Notes: generated by a model not told the origin, from the sequence alone. A stretch of 64,000 nucleotides of DNA from Methylobacter psychrophilus (GCF_025583945.1 NZ_JAOEGU010000008.1:1-64000), one strand, 5' to 3'. Shown: positions 39,659 through 50,121, counted from the first letter of the stretch. Numbers and translations are program-made.

Positions 39659-42600
39659 ATGAATACGTCAAAGAATTCTCCTAAATCATTTAATTTACTT
39701 GTTTTTATATTGATTCCGATATTCGCCGGGATCATAAAATGGCAAGTACCCTCATATTTACCCGAAGGTAGCTGGGTATTTTTCTATGCAGCCGTGTTTT
39801 TTTCTGCTTCGATTGGTGGCTTTGTTGGTGGCCTTATTGCAATCGTAGTATCGGTTACGATCAATACCTATTTCTTTATTCCACCGATATTTTCGCTGCA
39901 AATCACCGATGAACGCCTGTTTTTTTCACTAGTCTCTTTCATAATTTTGAGTCTGGTGGTCAGTGTAGTATTTGAGAAATTGTACCGATCAAGGATGAAG
40001 CTTAAACACTTAAGTTCACTGCAATTAGATAATACTCAACATCGTCTGACACTGGCTCTATCTGCCGCCAACGCAGGTCTTTGGGAGTGGGATACTCAAA
40101 CCCATAAACATGAATGGACTAAAAGTCTTTGGGAATTATATGGCCTGGATCCAAATAATCAAGCTGCTAGTTACGAGCTCTGGCGTAGCATCATACATCC
40201 GACAGACCTAGTCGCTGCCGAGTTGTTACTAAAAAACGCCGTTGAAAATCCTGATGACTTCAGTTTTGAGTGGCGATTGGCTGCGCCGGTAGGAGGAAAG
40301 GAGCGCTGGTTAATGTCACGTGGTCAGCCCGACTATAACAGCAAAGGCGAGTTGCAACTATTCCGTGGCATAGTCATCGACATTAGCGATCGTAAGTTAA
40401 TCGAAAAACAGCTAACGGACAACGAACAGCGACTCAACTTTGCTTTCGAAACACTTAAAGCCGGGGCTTGGGAACTAAACCTGAGTAATAAAACTGCCTT
40501 CCGCACACTTCAACACGACCAGATTTTTGGCTATAACACCTTACAGCCAAAATGGGATTATGGGATTTTGCTCAGTCATGTAGTGCCTGAGGATCGTCCA
40601 ATAGTTAAAAAATGTTTTATTGACGCCAAAAAAAATCATAGCGATTGGAATATAGAATGTCGTATCTGCCATGCTGACGGATCAATCCACTGGATTTCGG
40701 TTTTGGGTCGGCACAAGTTCGATAAATCAGGATATCCGTCCACTATAAGCGGTATGGTTCAGGACATTACCGCACGTAAACAGGCAGACGACCTTCGGGA
40801 TTTACAAGCTGCAGCGTTAGAAGCGGCTGCCAATGCCATTATGATTACCGATCCTAAAGGCGTTATCGAATGGGTCAATCCGGCATTTATAGCAATGACC
40901 GGGTACACCTCGCTGGAAGCGATTGGTAAGACACCTGAATACTTGGTTCATTCCGATAAACAAGACCCTTCTACTTACCTTGATCTTTGGCAAGCGGCCA
41001 ACAGCGGTCGAATATGGCATGGCGAACTTATTAACCATCGCAAAGATAATTCGCTGTATGTGGAAGAACTGACTAACACACCCGTTATTAATGGCCAGGG
41101 TGAAGTTCAACATATTATTTCAATCCAGCAAGATATTACTGACCGGAAAATGCAGGAAGAAGAGCTACTTCAACACCGTGATCATCTTGAAAAGCTGGTT
41201 AACAAACGTACCGAAGAGCTTAACGAAGCACGCAAGCAAGCCGAACATTTGTCTCAGGTAAAAAGTAATTTTCTCGCCAACATGAGCCACGAAATTCGCA
41301 CACCCATGAATGCCGTATTAGGCTTTAGTTATCTATTGGAGCAGCAAGCGATAAGTCAGGATGCCCGTAATTTAGTGCGCAAGATTAATGGTGCCGGCCA
41401 TTCATTACTGGCGATCATCAATGATATTCTGGATTTTTCCAAAATTGAAGCGGGAGGCCTGGAGGTTGAAAAAGTACCCTTTTTACTGCTGGATCTTCTT
41501 GATCATTTAGCCGCACTGATGTCGGCCTTGGCTAACAACAAAGATCTCGAATTGAACATTGTGCCGCCTATTGATATAAATTCCTTGATCGGTGATAGCC
41601 TGCGCATACAGCAAGTGTTGGTTAATTTGCTCAGTAATGCGATTAAATTCACTGATCAAGGCGGGGTGGAGTTACGCGTTACTATTGAGGCGGAGCAGAA
41701 CGAGCAAATCAAGCTCCGCTTTGTGGTAAAGGATAGCGGCATCGGCATCTCCCTTGATCAGCAAAAAGATCTGTTTTCTGCATTCACTCAGGCTGACAGC
41801 AGTATTAACCGCCGTTTTGGCGGTACAGGCCTTGGTTTGACCATTAGTCAAAAATTGGTAAATCTGATGGGCGGTGAGCTGCAACTCGATAGTACCATTG
41901 GTGAAGGTAGTGAATTTTCGTTCACGCTGCAACTACAGAGAAATACTGAATTAGAGCGTACGCCTTCCAAACTGGCTAATCTTAATATTTTGATCGTCGA
42001 TGACAGCAGCATCGCTCGTGAAGCTTTGCTAATGACCGTCCGTAGTTTGGGATGGCATGCCGATGCAGTTGAATCGGGGCCATCTGCGATAATGCACATA
42101 CAGGAACGCCTTAATAGTCAAAGACTTTACGATTTAGTGTTATTGGACTGGAAAATGCCCGGACTGGATGGCTTGGAAACCGCTGAAGCCATTCGTCAGG
42201 TGATGAGCAATAAAAAAAATCACCCAAACTATAGCCCCATTATACTGTTGGTTTCTGCCTATTCCCAAGAAGCACTCAAATTATTACCCGGCATTAGCCA
42301 TATTGATGCACTATTAAGCAAACCCATTTCACCATCCACGCTTTATAACACTGTTGCAGGCTTGCTGAAAAACTCCGGCATAACTGTGCTGGAAGCACCC
42401 ATAAAAATATCTAGCCAAAAAATCCCCGGTGTGAAGGTGTTGGTGGTCGATGATAGTGAAATTAACCGTGAAGTAGTGCAACGTATTCTTGAGGCAGAAG
42501 GGGCATTGGTCAGTACGGCTAATGACGGCGAGGAAGCACTGCAATGGCTCTCAAAGCATCCCCATAATGTGGATATTGTCCTGATGGATATTCAAATGCC

Positions 42601-43480
42601 GCTTATGGATGGTTATGTCGCAACCCAAAAAATACGCCAGAATCCTGATTTTGCAGAGCTGCCGGTAATAGCATTAACGGCCGGTGCCTTTAAGAGCCTG
42701 GAAGATGATGCACTGGCTGCGGGTATGAACGATTTTATAGCCAAGCCCTTCAACGTACCGGAGTTAATGACACTGATTCAGCGATGGACGGGATGCGCCT
42801 CAACATTATTTAACGTAACTGAACAGACTGCCGGCAGGCTGGATATTGAGTTTCAGCCTGATAAAAATCAAGTGGCGCAAACCTTAGCAGATGAGGCTAC
42901 TCGAAACTTACCGGGAATTGACATTGAAACAGGATTAAAAACGTGGGGACAGGTTGATGTTTATCAAAAATATCTGTCCCGATTTATCGATGAATACCAT
43001 GAAGCCGGACAGAACATTGTCAATGAAGATCAGGATGTCCTTGATACTGCAAAATCATTGGTTCATAAATTGAAAGGAGCTGCCTACAGCTTGGCATTAA
43101 CAACCGTTGCCGCGCGTTGTATTGACGTAGAAACAGCAATAACTGCCGGAAAATCAGTAACCGGTACCGCCAAAGCTTTGCAAATAGCAATTACCGAAGT
43201 ATCGGCCAGTTTAGCCGCATGGCTGGCAGTCGCTCCCCCACTTGAAAAAAACATACCAGCTAATACTGACAGTAATAACACTGATGAAATTATACAGTTA
43301 ACGAATCAATTACTGGCAGCCTTGAGCATTAATAATCCCGGCCTTGCCGAATCGCTATTAATAATTTTGGAAGTCCGACTAGGTACTGATTTAATTATCC
43401 CGATTAAAGCACAAATTGATGATTTCAACTTTCGAGAAGCTGAAGTGTTGACCCGACTTTTAATTCAACAAATAAAATAA
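39659..43480 (+). CDS. Hybrid sensor kinase: DUF4118-type membrane domain, PAS domains, two receivers, HPt
   Basis: About 1273 residues from ATG 39659. In-frame ATG 39554 and TTG 39539 exist but lie inside the family B element. The N-terminus is a four-helix DUF4118-like membrane region (as in KdpD). Three PAS/PAC modules follow (GLWEWDTQTHKHEWTKSLWE; GAWELNLSNKTAFRTL; AIMITDPKGVIEWVNPAF). HisKA has [12 protein letters not shown], and the ATPase domain has DSGIGIS and GGTGLGL. Receiver 1 has VDDSS and LLDWKMPGLDG; receiver 2 has VDDSEIN and LMDIQMPLMDG. A C-terminal HPt domain has LVHKLKGAAYS. The PAS domains suggest cytoplasmic small-molecule or redox sensing. The REC-HD-GYP gene 20 bases downstream is the likely phosphorelay output. 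Confidence 0.92.
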   Translation: MNTSKNSPKSFNLLVFILIPIFAGIIKWQVPSYLPEGSWVFFYAAVFFSASIGGFVGGLIAIVVSVTINTYFFIPPIFSLQITDERLFFSLVSFIILSLVVSVVFEKLYRSRMKLKHLSSLQLDNTQHRLTLALSAANAGLWEWDTQTHKHEWTKSLWELYGLDPNNQAASYELWRSIIHPTDLVAAELLLKNAVENPDDFSFEWRLAAPVGGKERWLMSRGQPDYNSKGELQLFRGIVIDISDRKLIEKQLTDNEQRLNFAFETLKAGAWELNLSNKTAFRTLQHDQIFGYNTLQPKWDYGILLSHVVPEDRPIVKKCFIDAKKNHSDWNIECRICHADGSIHWISVLGRHKFDKSGYPSTISGMVQDITARKQADDLRDLQAAALEAAANAIMITDPKGVIEWVNPAFIAMTGYTSLEAIGKTPEYLVHSDKQDPSTYLDLWQAANSGRIWHGELINHRKDNSLYVEELTNTPVINGQGEVQHIISIQQDITDRKMQEEELLQHRDHLEKLVNKRTEELNEARKQAEHLSQVKSNFLANMSHEIRTPMNAVLGFSYLLEQQAISQDARNLVRKINGAGHSLLAIINDILDFSKIEAGGLEVEKVPFLLLDLLDHLAALMSALANNKDLELNIVPPIDINSLIGDSLRIQQVLVNLLSNAIKFTDQGGVELRVTIEAEQNEQIKLRFVVKDSGIGISLDQQKDLFSAFTQADSSINRRFGGTGLGLTISQKLVNLMGGELQLDSTIGEGSEFSFTLQLQRNTELERTPSKLANLNILIVDDSSIAREALLMTVRSLGWHADAVESGPSAIMHIQERLNSQRLYDLVLLDWKMPGLDGLETAEAIRQVMSNKKNHPNYSPIILLVSAYSQEALKLLPGISHIDALLSKPISPSTLYNTVAGLLKNSGITVLEAPIKISSQKIPGVKVLVVDDSEINREVVQRILEAEGALVSTANDGEEALQWLSKHPHNVDIVLMDIQMPLMDGYVATQKIRQNPDFAELPVIALTAGAFKSLEDDALAAGMNDFIAKPFNVPELMTLIQRWTGCASTLFNVTEQTAGRLDIEFQPDKNQVAQTLADEATRNLPGIDIETGLKTWGQVDVYQKYLSRFIDEYHEAGQNIVNEDQDVLDTAKSLVHKLKGAAYSLALTTVAARCIDVETAITAGKSVTGTAKALQIAITEVSASLAAWLAVAPPLEKNIPANTDSNNTDEIIQLTNQLLAALSINNPGLAESLLIILEVRLGTDLIIPIKAQIDDFNFREAEVLTRLLIQQIK

Positions 43481-43499
43481 CCCAGGAATCCATATAACA

Positions 43500-44492
43500 A
43501 TGTCTAGTCACCCGATAATGATAGTTGATGACGAGACGGTTAACCTCGCTATGTTTCGCCAAATTCTCGAACCTCAATACGACCTTGTATTTGCGCGTAG
43601 TGGCCGGGAAGCACTAACCATAGCTGCAAAGCTTCCACTGAGCCTTATTTTGCTTGATATTGAAATGCCGGATATAAACGGTTATCAGGTGTGTAAGGCT
43701 TTAAAATCGGATCCTGCCACAGAGTCCATACCGGTTATTTTTGCGACTTCACAGTCCGAGACAGGCAATGAAGAGCACGGCTTTGCGGTCGGATGTGTCG
43801 ATTATCTGTGTAAACCGGTGGTACCCAGCCTTGTTCTGGCCAGAATACGTACGCATTTATCACTGGTTCGGACTACAGAACTAGAACAAAGTCAACGCGA
43901 TGCGATATTTATGTTGGGTGAAGCCGGACACTATAACGACAACGATACCGGCGTACATATCTGGCGAATGGCTGCGTATTCAAAAGCACTGGCAACCGCA
44001 TTGGGCTGGACAATTTCAAATGCTGAATTAATAGAATTGGCTGCACCCATGCACGATACCGGAAAAATCGGCATTCCTGATGCGGTGTTACAAAAACCAG
44101 GAAAATTGGACACTGGCGAGTGGGAAATTATGCGGCGTCACTCTCAGATAGGTTATGACATTCTGTCGAAAAGTGTTGCCCCGGTATTTAAACTGGCCGC
44201 AGAAATAGCCTTGAATCACCATGAAAAATGGGATGGTAGCGGCTATCCGAACGGTTTGGCAGGTACCGCCATACCTGAATCAGCCCGAATTGTAGCACTC
44301 ACTGATGTATTTGATGCATTGGCCATGCGCCGCCCTTATAAAGAACCTTGGCCATTGGAAGCTATTTTTGCAACTATACGAGAGGGTTCCGGGCGACACT
44401 TTGATCCGAGAGTCGTCAGTTGTTTTTTTGATATTCAAGCGGAAATTCTTGAGATTACGGATGCATGGGTGCTACGCAATGGAGAAATTTAA
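43500..44492 (+). CDS. Response regulator with HD-GYP phosphodiesterase domain
   Basis: A 330-residue RpfG-like protein. The receiver domain (1-125) has acidic pair VDDE and phospho-acceptor in LLDIEMPDING. The HD-GYP domain has AAPMHDTGKIGIPD (the HD metal pair), EIALNHHEKWDGSGYPNGL (the GYP motif) and ALTDVFDAL. HD-GYP proteins hydrolyse c-di-GMP. All metal ligands recognisable by eye are present, so it should be active. Together with the preceding hybrid kinase it forms a c-di-GMP-lowering circuit. A family A element follows immediately. Confidence 0.94.
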   Translation: MSSHPIMIVDDETVNLAMFRQILEPQYDLVFARSGREALTIAAKLPLSLILLDIEMPDINGYQVCKALKSDPATESIPVIFATSQSETGNEEHGFAVGCVDYLCKPVVPSLVLARIRTHLSLVRTTELEQSQRDAIFMLGEAGHYNDNDTGVHIWRMAAYSKALATALGWTISNAELIELAAPMHDTGKIGIPDAVLQKPGKLDTGEWEIMRRHSQIGYDILSKSVAPVFKLAAEIALNHHEKWDGSGYPNGLAGTAIPESARIVALTDVFDALAMRRPYKEPWPLEAIFATIREGSGRHFDPRVVSCFFDIQAEILEITDAWVLRNGEI

Positions 44493-44508
44493 TCTGGAGC
44501 AGAGTCAC

Positions 44509-44622
44509 TATGTCTTTCAGAAATTAAATTTCCAATGCACCTCACTGCAAACTCGTACGGATACCATCCCTTCAAGGGATGTTATCCGTTAGCATCGAAA
44601 TTATTTATCTGAAAACCACTAT
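44509..44622. mobile_element. Family A MITE-like element, full copy, inverted
   Basis: A complete copy, opposite in orientation to 14107-14220: TGTCTTTCAGAAATTAAATT at the left, palindrome core at 44558-44588 (CGGATACCATCCCTT / AAGGGATGTTATCCG), and TTATTTATCTGAAAACCACT at the right. It lies between the HD-GYP gene and the mpl 3' end. Confidence 0.8.
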
Positions 44623-44698
44623 GTCTGCCTGATAGTAATGATTAAAAGTAGAAAATATATCGGTAACCCGATCTTCACATTTTTAATTTTCTAAAAGC

Positions 44699-44723
44699 GT
44701 GACAGGATTTGCAATCCCGTCAC
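44699..44723. terminator. Hairpin terminator of mpl, possibly bidirectional
   Basis: A strong stem, GTGACAGGATT paired with AATCCCGTCAC around a TGC loop. On the minus strand it is followed by GCTTTT, about 55 bases after the mpl stop. On the plus strand it is followed by TTCTGTTTT. Confidence 0.7.
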
Positions 44724-44779
44724 TTCTGTTTTCAAGACGATATTATTTAACAGTATGCCGCTGGCTAACAATCACCAGT

Positions 44780-46147
44780 CTACAATTCATCCTGCAGGCG
44801 TTGATAAATACCCCCAAAACTGCCGTTACTCATTAATACAAAATGCCCGCCTGAACGCGCTTCAACTTTAAGTTTGGCAATAATGTCATCAAGCGACTGA
44901 CAGATTTCAATATTATTGGCATAATTTTTCAGCTGGCTTAAATCCCAATCCAGATTTTCGGGCTGATAAATAATGGCCAGATCGGCATCACCCAGCGATT
45001 TTGCCAGCGTTTCTGTATGCACACCCAAACGCATGGTATTTGATCTGGGCTCGACAATGGCGATAATACGCTCCTGCCCCACCTGTTTACGTAAACCATC
45101 CAGTGTCGTGGTAATCGCCGTCGGGTGATGAGCAAAATCATCGTACAGCGTTACGTTATTAATTTTGGCAATTACTTCCATGCGCCGTTTAACATTGATA
45201 AATTGACCTAAAGCGGCTATGGCATCTTTCGGCAGAATACCGACATGGTTTGCCGCAACGATGGCAGATAGCGCATTGTAAACATTATGCTCACCGGTTA
45301 AAGGCCAATCGACTACACCTTGCTCCTTATCTTCAAACTCTACCGAAAACTGGCTGCCATCGGCTTTAAGCAGTTTTGCATTCCATAAGGCATTGGCATT
45401 GATCGAGGTTTTTTCAACCGGCGTCCAGCAACCCATAGCCAGAACATCGTTGATATTGGCATCACACTCGGGACTGATAATTAAACCTTCGCCGGGAATG
45501 GTTCTAACCAAATGATGGAACTGTCGTTTTATCGCATCCAGATCAGGAAAAATATCAGCATGATCAAATTCCAGATTATTCAGTATTGCCGTGCGTGGTC
45601 GGTAGTGAACAAATTTTGAGCGCTTGTCAAAAAAAGCGGAATCATATTCATCTGCTTCAATGACAAAAAAACCGGGCTTATTTTCCGGTTCAGGACCTCC
45701 CAAACGTGCTGAAATACCAAAATTTAGTGGAATACCACCAATTAAAAATCCCGGATTAAAGCCCTGATGCTCAAGTATCCAACTCAACATACTGGCTGTG
45801 GTGGTTTTACCGTGAGTTCCGGCTACACCCAGCACCCACTTATCTTGCAACACATGCTCTGCCAGCCACTGCGGCCCTGATACATAATGCAGGCCTTTAT
45901 TCAGTACCGCTTCAACTTCGACGTTGCCGCGTGACAAAGCATTGCCAATAATGACCAGATCGGGATTGCTATCCAGATTTTCAGCGCGATAGCCGTCCAT
46001 CAATTGAATGCCCTGCTGTTGCAATTGTGTACTCATGGGTGGATAGACATTCTGGTCAGAGCCACTGACCTGATAGCCCAACTGCCTTGCAATCACGGCA
46101 AGTCCGCCCATAAATGTTCCGCAAATACCTAAGATGTGAATATGCAA
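44780..46147 (-). CDS. mpl: UDP-N-acetylmuramate:L-Ala-gamma-D-Glu-meso-DAP ligase
   Basis: A 455-residue Mur ligase of the peptidoglycan recycling pathway, joining the recycled tripeptide L-Ala-D-Glu-meso-DAP to UDP-MurNAc. The N-terminus HIHILGICGTFMGGLA is typical of Mpl, not MurC. The ATP loop is GVAGTHGKTTTAS, with later motifs VIEADEYDSAFFDKRSKF, LNNLEFDHADIF and YDDFAHHPTAI. The start codon appears to be TTG at 46147: no ATG or GTG gives the conserved beginning. Apart from the start codon nothing is unusual. It is divergent from apaG. Confidence 0.95.
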   Translation of the reverse strand: MHIHILGICGTFMGGLAVIARQLGYQVSGSDQNVYPPMSTQLQQQGIQLMDGYRAENLDSNPDLVIIGNALSRGNVEVEAVLNKGLHYVSGPQWLAEHVLQDKWVLGVAGTHGKTTTASMLSWILEHQGFNPGFLIGGIPLNFGISARLGGPEPENKPGFFVIEADEYDSAFFDKRSKFVHYRPRTAILNNLEFDHADIFPDLDAIKRQFHHLVRTIPGEGLIISPECDANINDVLAMGCWTPVEKTSINANALWNAKLLKADGSQFSVEFEDKEQGVVDWPLTGEHNVYNALSAIVAANHVGILPKDAIAALGQFINVKRRMEVIAKINNVTLYDDFAHHPTAITTTLDGLRKQVGQERIIAIVEPRSNTMRLGVHTETLAKSLGDADLAIIYQPENLDWDLSQLKNYANNIEICQSLDDIIAKLKVEARSGGHFVLMSNGSFGGIYQRLQDEL

Positions 46148-46276
46148 TGTCGTGTCCTGATGATTGTAATAAAAGAAGGGGTTTTTATGGATTATTTATT
46201 GATCTGAAATAGTTACTTGCGTTTAATGATAAGTTGCTGTGAAATATTCATAAAATAATCCCTATATGATCTGATA

Positions 46277-46654
46277 ATGACCGAAAAAAACAAAATAATA
46301 GTTGAAGCGACACCCTATTTCATAGCCGAACAATCGGCTCCTGAAAAGGATCGTTATGTGTTCGCCTATACCATCACTATCACTAACGAAGGCACTGTGC
46401 CTGCACAACTGCTTAATCGTCACTGGTTAATCACCGACTCCAATGGTAAAGTTCAGGAGGTAAGGGGCGATGGCGTTATTGGCGAACAGCCTTATCTTAA
46501 ACCGGGAGAAATGTTTCGTTACACCAGTGGTGCAATACTTGAAACTCCGGTTGGCACCATGCAGGGCCAATATACAATGCATTCGGATGAAGGCGATAAT
46601 TTTAATGCCCAAATCCCCCAATTTACTTTATCCATTCCAAGGACACTGCACTAA
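46277..46654 (+). CDS. apaG: ApaG protein
   Basis: A 125-residue FnIII-like ApaG domain protein with family motifs VFAYTITITNEGTVPAQLLNR, HWLITDSNGKVQEVRGDGVIG and GEMFRYTSGAILETPVGTMQG. The length is standard and the biochemical role is unclear in bacteria. It sits 4 bases before apaH, the usual apaG-apaH pairing. Confidence 0.96.
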   Translation: MTEKNKIIVEATPYFIAEQSAPEKDRYVFAYTITITNEGTVPAQLLNRHWLITDSNGKVQEVRGDGVIGEQPYLKPGEMFRYTSGAILETPVGTMQGQYTMHSDEGDNFNAQIPQFTLSIPRTLH

Positions 46655-46658
46655 TTAA

Positions 46659-47522
46659 ATGTCTATTTATGCTATTGGTGACATACAAGGCTGCTTTGAT
46701 GATTTACTAAGGCTCCTTGATACCATTTCTTTCAATGAAAATACCGATCAACTGTGGTTTGCAGGTGATCTGGTTAACCGTGGACCCAAGTCCTTGGAAA
46801 CCTTGCGCTTTGTTAAGTCGCTGGGCAATTCGGCCGTTACCGTGCTCGGTAACCATGATATGCACTTACTTGCTGCATCGTGTTTACCTAAAGTGGCTGA
46901 TAAAAAAAATACTCTCTGTCAAGTACTTGAAGCGCCTGATCGGGATGAGTTAATTGATTGGTTAAGACATCGGCCACTGTTTCATTATAACGATGATTTC
47001 TGTTTACTTCATGCCGGCTTACCGCCTCAATGGGATTTTAAAAAAACCCAAAAGATGGCCTTGCTGGCAGAAAAAACATTAAAAAGCCCTGATTATCAAG
47101 ACTTTTTAAAACAAATGTACGGAAATAAACCTAATATCTGGTCAACCAGCTTAAAAGGCGTATCAAAATTACGTTTTATTATTAACTGTTTTACGCGTAT
47201 GCGTTATTGCGATGTTAATGGCCGCCTTGACTTTGCCAACAGCGGGCCTTTAGGTTCTCAACCTAAAAATTTGTTACCGTGGTTTGAAGTGCCAAAACGC
47301 AAAAATGCCAATATGCGCATCATTTTTGGACATTGGTCTACGTTGGGCTACTATGAAGGTTCAAATTGTTATTCCATTGATACCGGTTGTTTGTGGGGTG
47401 GACAGCTGACTGCAATAAAGCTGGGTGAACAGGTACAGCGAATCAGTATTGATTGCAAAGGTTATAAAAAACCCAACAAAAATGATTATATTGCCACACC
47501 TGCTCTTGAAGAAATGGCTTAA
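46659..47522 (+). CDS. apaH: Diadenosine tetraphosphatase ApaH (symmetrical)
   Basis: A 287-residue metallophosphoesterase that hydrolyses Ap4A to two ADP. The metal-binding signature is intact: GDIQGCFDDLLRLL, GDLVNRGPKSLETLRFV, LGNHDMHLLA, LLHAGLPPQWD and IIFGHWSTLG. Length is normal. It is co-transcribed with apaG. Downstream (47523-47634) there is only a short gap before the convergent TBDR. Confidence 0.96.
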   Translation: MSIYAIGDIQGCFDDLLRLLDTISFNENTDQLWFAGDLVNRGPKSLETLRFVKSLGNSAVTVLGNHDMHLLAASCLPKVADKKNTLCQVLEAPDRDELIDWLRHRPLFHYNDDFCLLHAGLPPQWDFKKTQKMALLAEKTLKSPDYQDFLKQMYGNKPNIWSTSLKGVSKLRFIINCFTRMRYCDVNGRLDFANSGPLGSQPKNLLPWFEVPKRKNANMRIIFGHWSTLGYYEGSNCYSIDTGCLWGGQLTAIKLGEQVQRISIDCKGYKKPNKNDYIATPALEEMA

Positions 47523-47634
47523 ACGCCCCGAGTGTTGACAGAAACAGGATCATTGTTGGCACTTTTTAAACCATAAAAACCGGCTGCCTCCGGGGCTGAT
47601 CTTTCAGGCACCGAAAACAGCGGTAGAGCGTTGT

Positions 47635-50121
47635 TTAAAACTTGTAACCGGCCTGCATAATGAACGTGCGTTGCGGCAAGGGATGGTTGAAAAATGCCTG
47701 ATAGTCGTTGATATTATCTATACCCGCCGACACATGGCCTTTTTTATCATTAAAATGATAAGTGGCTTTTAAATCCACATACACCGATTCATTAAAGGCT
47801 GCATAGTAGGGTAATTGTAAATCCTTATTATCCAACTGCGAATACATTCTGCCCTGATAGCGGGTGCCCACCGAAAAGTCCAGATCCCTACCATAGTGAT
47901 AAGTCGCCAACAGGTTGGCCCGAAAATTAGGCAGCAACGGAAAACTTTTTCCAACATAATTAAGGTCATTATCGTTTTTCAGAATTTCCGAGTTTAGAAT
48001 AGTGGTATCGAGTTTAATATCAAAATTGGAATTAAAAACCTGGTTTTGATTAACGGTAAAATCGATACCATTAATCTCGACTTCACCAATGTTGGACAGT
48101 GAACTGGTATAGTTGCCTGCGGGTACTTTGCCAAGCGCCGAGTTTGATATGTACGAGCTATAAATGGCATTACTCACATTCTCATGAAACAGGTTCAGTC
48201 GAACATAGCCGTTATCAAAATCATATTCGCCCAACAAGTTGTGATGCATGCCGTCTTCCGGCTTAAGTGAGGCATTACCAACCGTTGAACTACCGGTTAA
48301 ACTATTGGAATTATCAAATAATTCACCCACCATTGGAAACCGGTAAGCCTGACCCAAAGAGTAACGAAATTTCATGCGTCCCGGCTCGTAACCCAAGGAA
48401 AATTTAGGCGAGAAAGCGGATGACTGTTGATTTGCCGGTGCATTATTTACCGTCTTGGTAATCGCATTTACGGCATTAAGTGTATTGGCGGTGTATACAC
48501 CATCAGACATATTCCAACGCTCCAGACGGGTACCAAAAGTAGCATCCCAATCCGACATAAAACGCCAGGTTAACTGACCGAATATTGCATGCGTATCGGT
48601 TGCACCACCACTGCGTAGCGAGAGATTGGTTTGCTGGCTGTCAAGATAATTATTCGACCCATATTGACTGGTATACATTTTTGAATGTTGGTACTCGTAG
48701 CCGGTAGCAAATGACAACGATTTAAAGCCCAAAAACTCCTGGTTATCGAATTTTGTCGATACATTGACCCAACCCATACTGTCAACATTGGTAACCTGGC
48801 CTTGATTTCTGTTTAATGGATCATTGGGATTTAACGTGGATGAAACCGATTGATCGTTAAGTACATCAAACCAACTGATATTGGTATTGGTATTCCAGTT
48901 ACCAAATATATTACCTTTTAAACCGCCACCCAACGTAAAAGTCTGTCTATTCTGTTGACTGGTTCCAAAGCTGTTAGCTGCAGGAACTAATTTCAAGCCA
49001 TTGTAGTTATAAGCCGTAGAGCCACTACCATAAACCGGTTTGCCTGCAGCATTGGTCAGATAAGTCTGGCCGGTACTATTTACATCAAGTTCTTCAAAAG
49101 CAGTGGTAAACAAGGCATCCAATTTTGGGGTGATCGCATAACCACCTTTCCATTTATAGAGATTATCCACTGAGTGAGCGATACCCGAATCACCATAAGA
49201 AATACGCGGCTGGCCGGCATATCCACCTTGATTTGCCTGCGTACCAATAGCTTTGGGATTCTGCTCCATATAAGCACCATTGACTACGCCAGCACCTCTA
49301 GCGGCGGGTAATAATGGCCCACCGTTAGGTCCGGCTGAATTGGAATAGCCATAAGTTGTCATTGGCTGCCCTTCATTCTCCAGATGGTTATAGGAAAAAT
49401 AACTACTAAAATCACCAAACTTGTCGCCGTAAGAGCCAAAGGTTTTAAAGCCTTGGAGATTTTTATCCGTTCCCTGATATTTATACGGTTGCAATATATA
49501 GGTTGCTTCGGTATAAACCTCGCGCTTTTGCGGTAGCAGAGTATTGATATTGATAACGCCGCCCATCGCATTACCGCTATATTCAGCTGAAAAAGGCCCG
49601 GAAAGAATATCAACCGACTTAACCTCTCCAGGTCCAACCAAACCCCAGCGTGGAGAGCCGTTAAAGCTATACTGCAATGAATTCCAGATCGGCATGCCAT
49701 CCATCATCACCATCACCCTACCACCCTGATAAGGATTGGAGCCACGCATACCGACAGGGGCATTAGGGTCGCCAATATAGCGTTGACGAACAACGATTCC
49801 CGATTCGTATTTAATGGCATCCGAGGTAGTGACGGCATTGGTTTTCTCAATGTCTTTTTTAGTCACCGTCGTTTTAGGGCTAGAAAAATCGGTTTTTGAC
49901 GGCCTTTCAGGTCGGCCATCTTCAGAGTCAGACACACCGGTGACGACCATATCTGACAATGCCATTGTGGCAGCTTTTTTCTTTTTATCCGTAGAGTCTC
50001 CTTTCTCGGTAGGCTCGCTATTCTGCGTAATTTCGCCAAAGACTAAAGGCGAGCTCATCATAAGCACACAAATCAGGGTATTTCGCACATTGCGCGGAAA
50101 AGGTGGATTACTATAGGCCAT
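47635..50121 (-). CDS. TonB-dependent receptor A of the divergent pair
   Basis: About 828 residues. A signal peptide (RNTLICVLMMSSPLVFG) is followed by a plug domain from about residue 60: MVVTGVS, then SPKTTVTKKDIE, RQRYIGDPNAPVGMRGSN, SVDILSGPFSAEYSGNAMGG. A large barrel ends in the aromatic terminus FIMQAGYKF. I use ATG 50121, with GGA about 10 bases upstream; ATG 50136 is the alternative. It is homologous to the receptor starting at 50465: both share PPFP near the N-terminus, RYIGD.NAPVG, GSPRW and a HP.P.RT ending. That indicates duplication. Shared context with TonB-ExbBD, a propeller lipoprotein and an ABC system suggests uptake of one class of ligand. The substrate is unknown. Confidence 0.92.
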   Translation of the reverse strand: MAYSNPPFPRNVRNTLICVLMMSSPLVFGEITQNSEPTEKGDSTDKKKKAATMALSDMVVTGVSDSEDGRPERPSKTDFSSPKTTVTKKDIEKTNAVTTSDAIKYESGIVVRQRYIGDPNAPVGMRGSNPYQGGRVMVMMDGMPIWNSLQYSFNGSPRWGLVGPGEVKSVDILSGPFSAEYSGNAMGGVININTLLPQKREVYTEATYILQPYKYQGTDKNLQGFKTFGSYGDKFGDFSSYFSYNHLENEGQPMTTYGYSNSAGPNGGPLLPAARGAGVVNGAYMEQNPKAIGTQANQGGYAGQPRISYGDSGIAHSVDNLYKWKGGYAITPKLDALFTTAFEELDVNSTGQTYLTNAAGKPVYGSGSTAYNYNGLKLVPAANSFGTSQQNRQTFTLGGGLKGNIFGNWNTNTNISWFDVLNDQSVSSTLNPNDPLNRNQGQVTNVDSMGWVNVSTKFDNQEFLGFKSLSFATGYEYQHSKMYTSQYGSNNYLDSQQTNLSLRSGGATDTHAIFGQLTWRFMSDWDATFGTRLERWNMSDGVYTANTLNAVNAITKTVNNAPANQQSSAFSPKFSLGYEPGRMKFRYSLGQAYRFPMVGELFDNSNSLTGSSTVGNASLKPEDGMHHNLLGEYDFDNGYVRLNLFHENVSNAIYSSYISNSALGKVPAGNYTSSLSNIGEVEINGIDFTVNQNQVFNSNFDIKLDTTILNSEILKNDNDLNYVGKSFPLLPNFRANLLATYHYGRDLDFSVGTRYQGRMYSQLDNKDLQLPYYAAFNESVYVDLKATYHFNDKKGHVSAGIDNINDYQAFFNHPLPQRTFIMQAGYKF

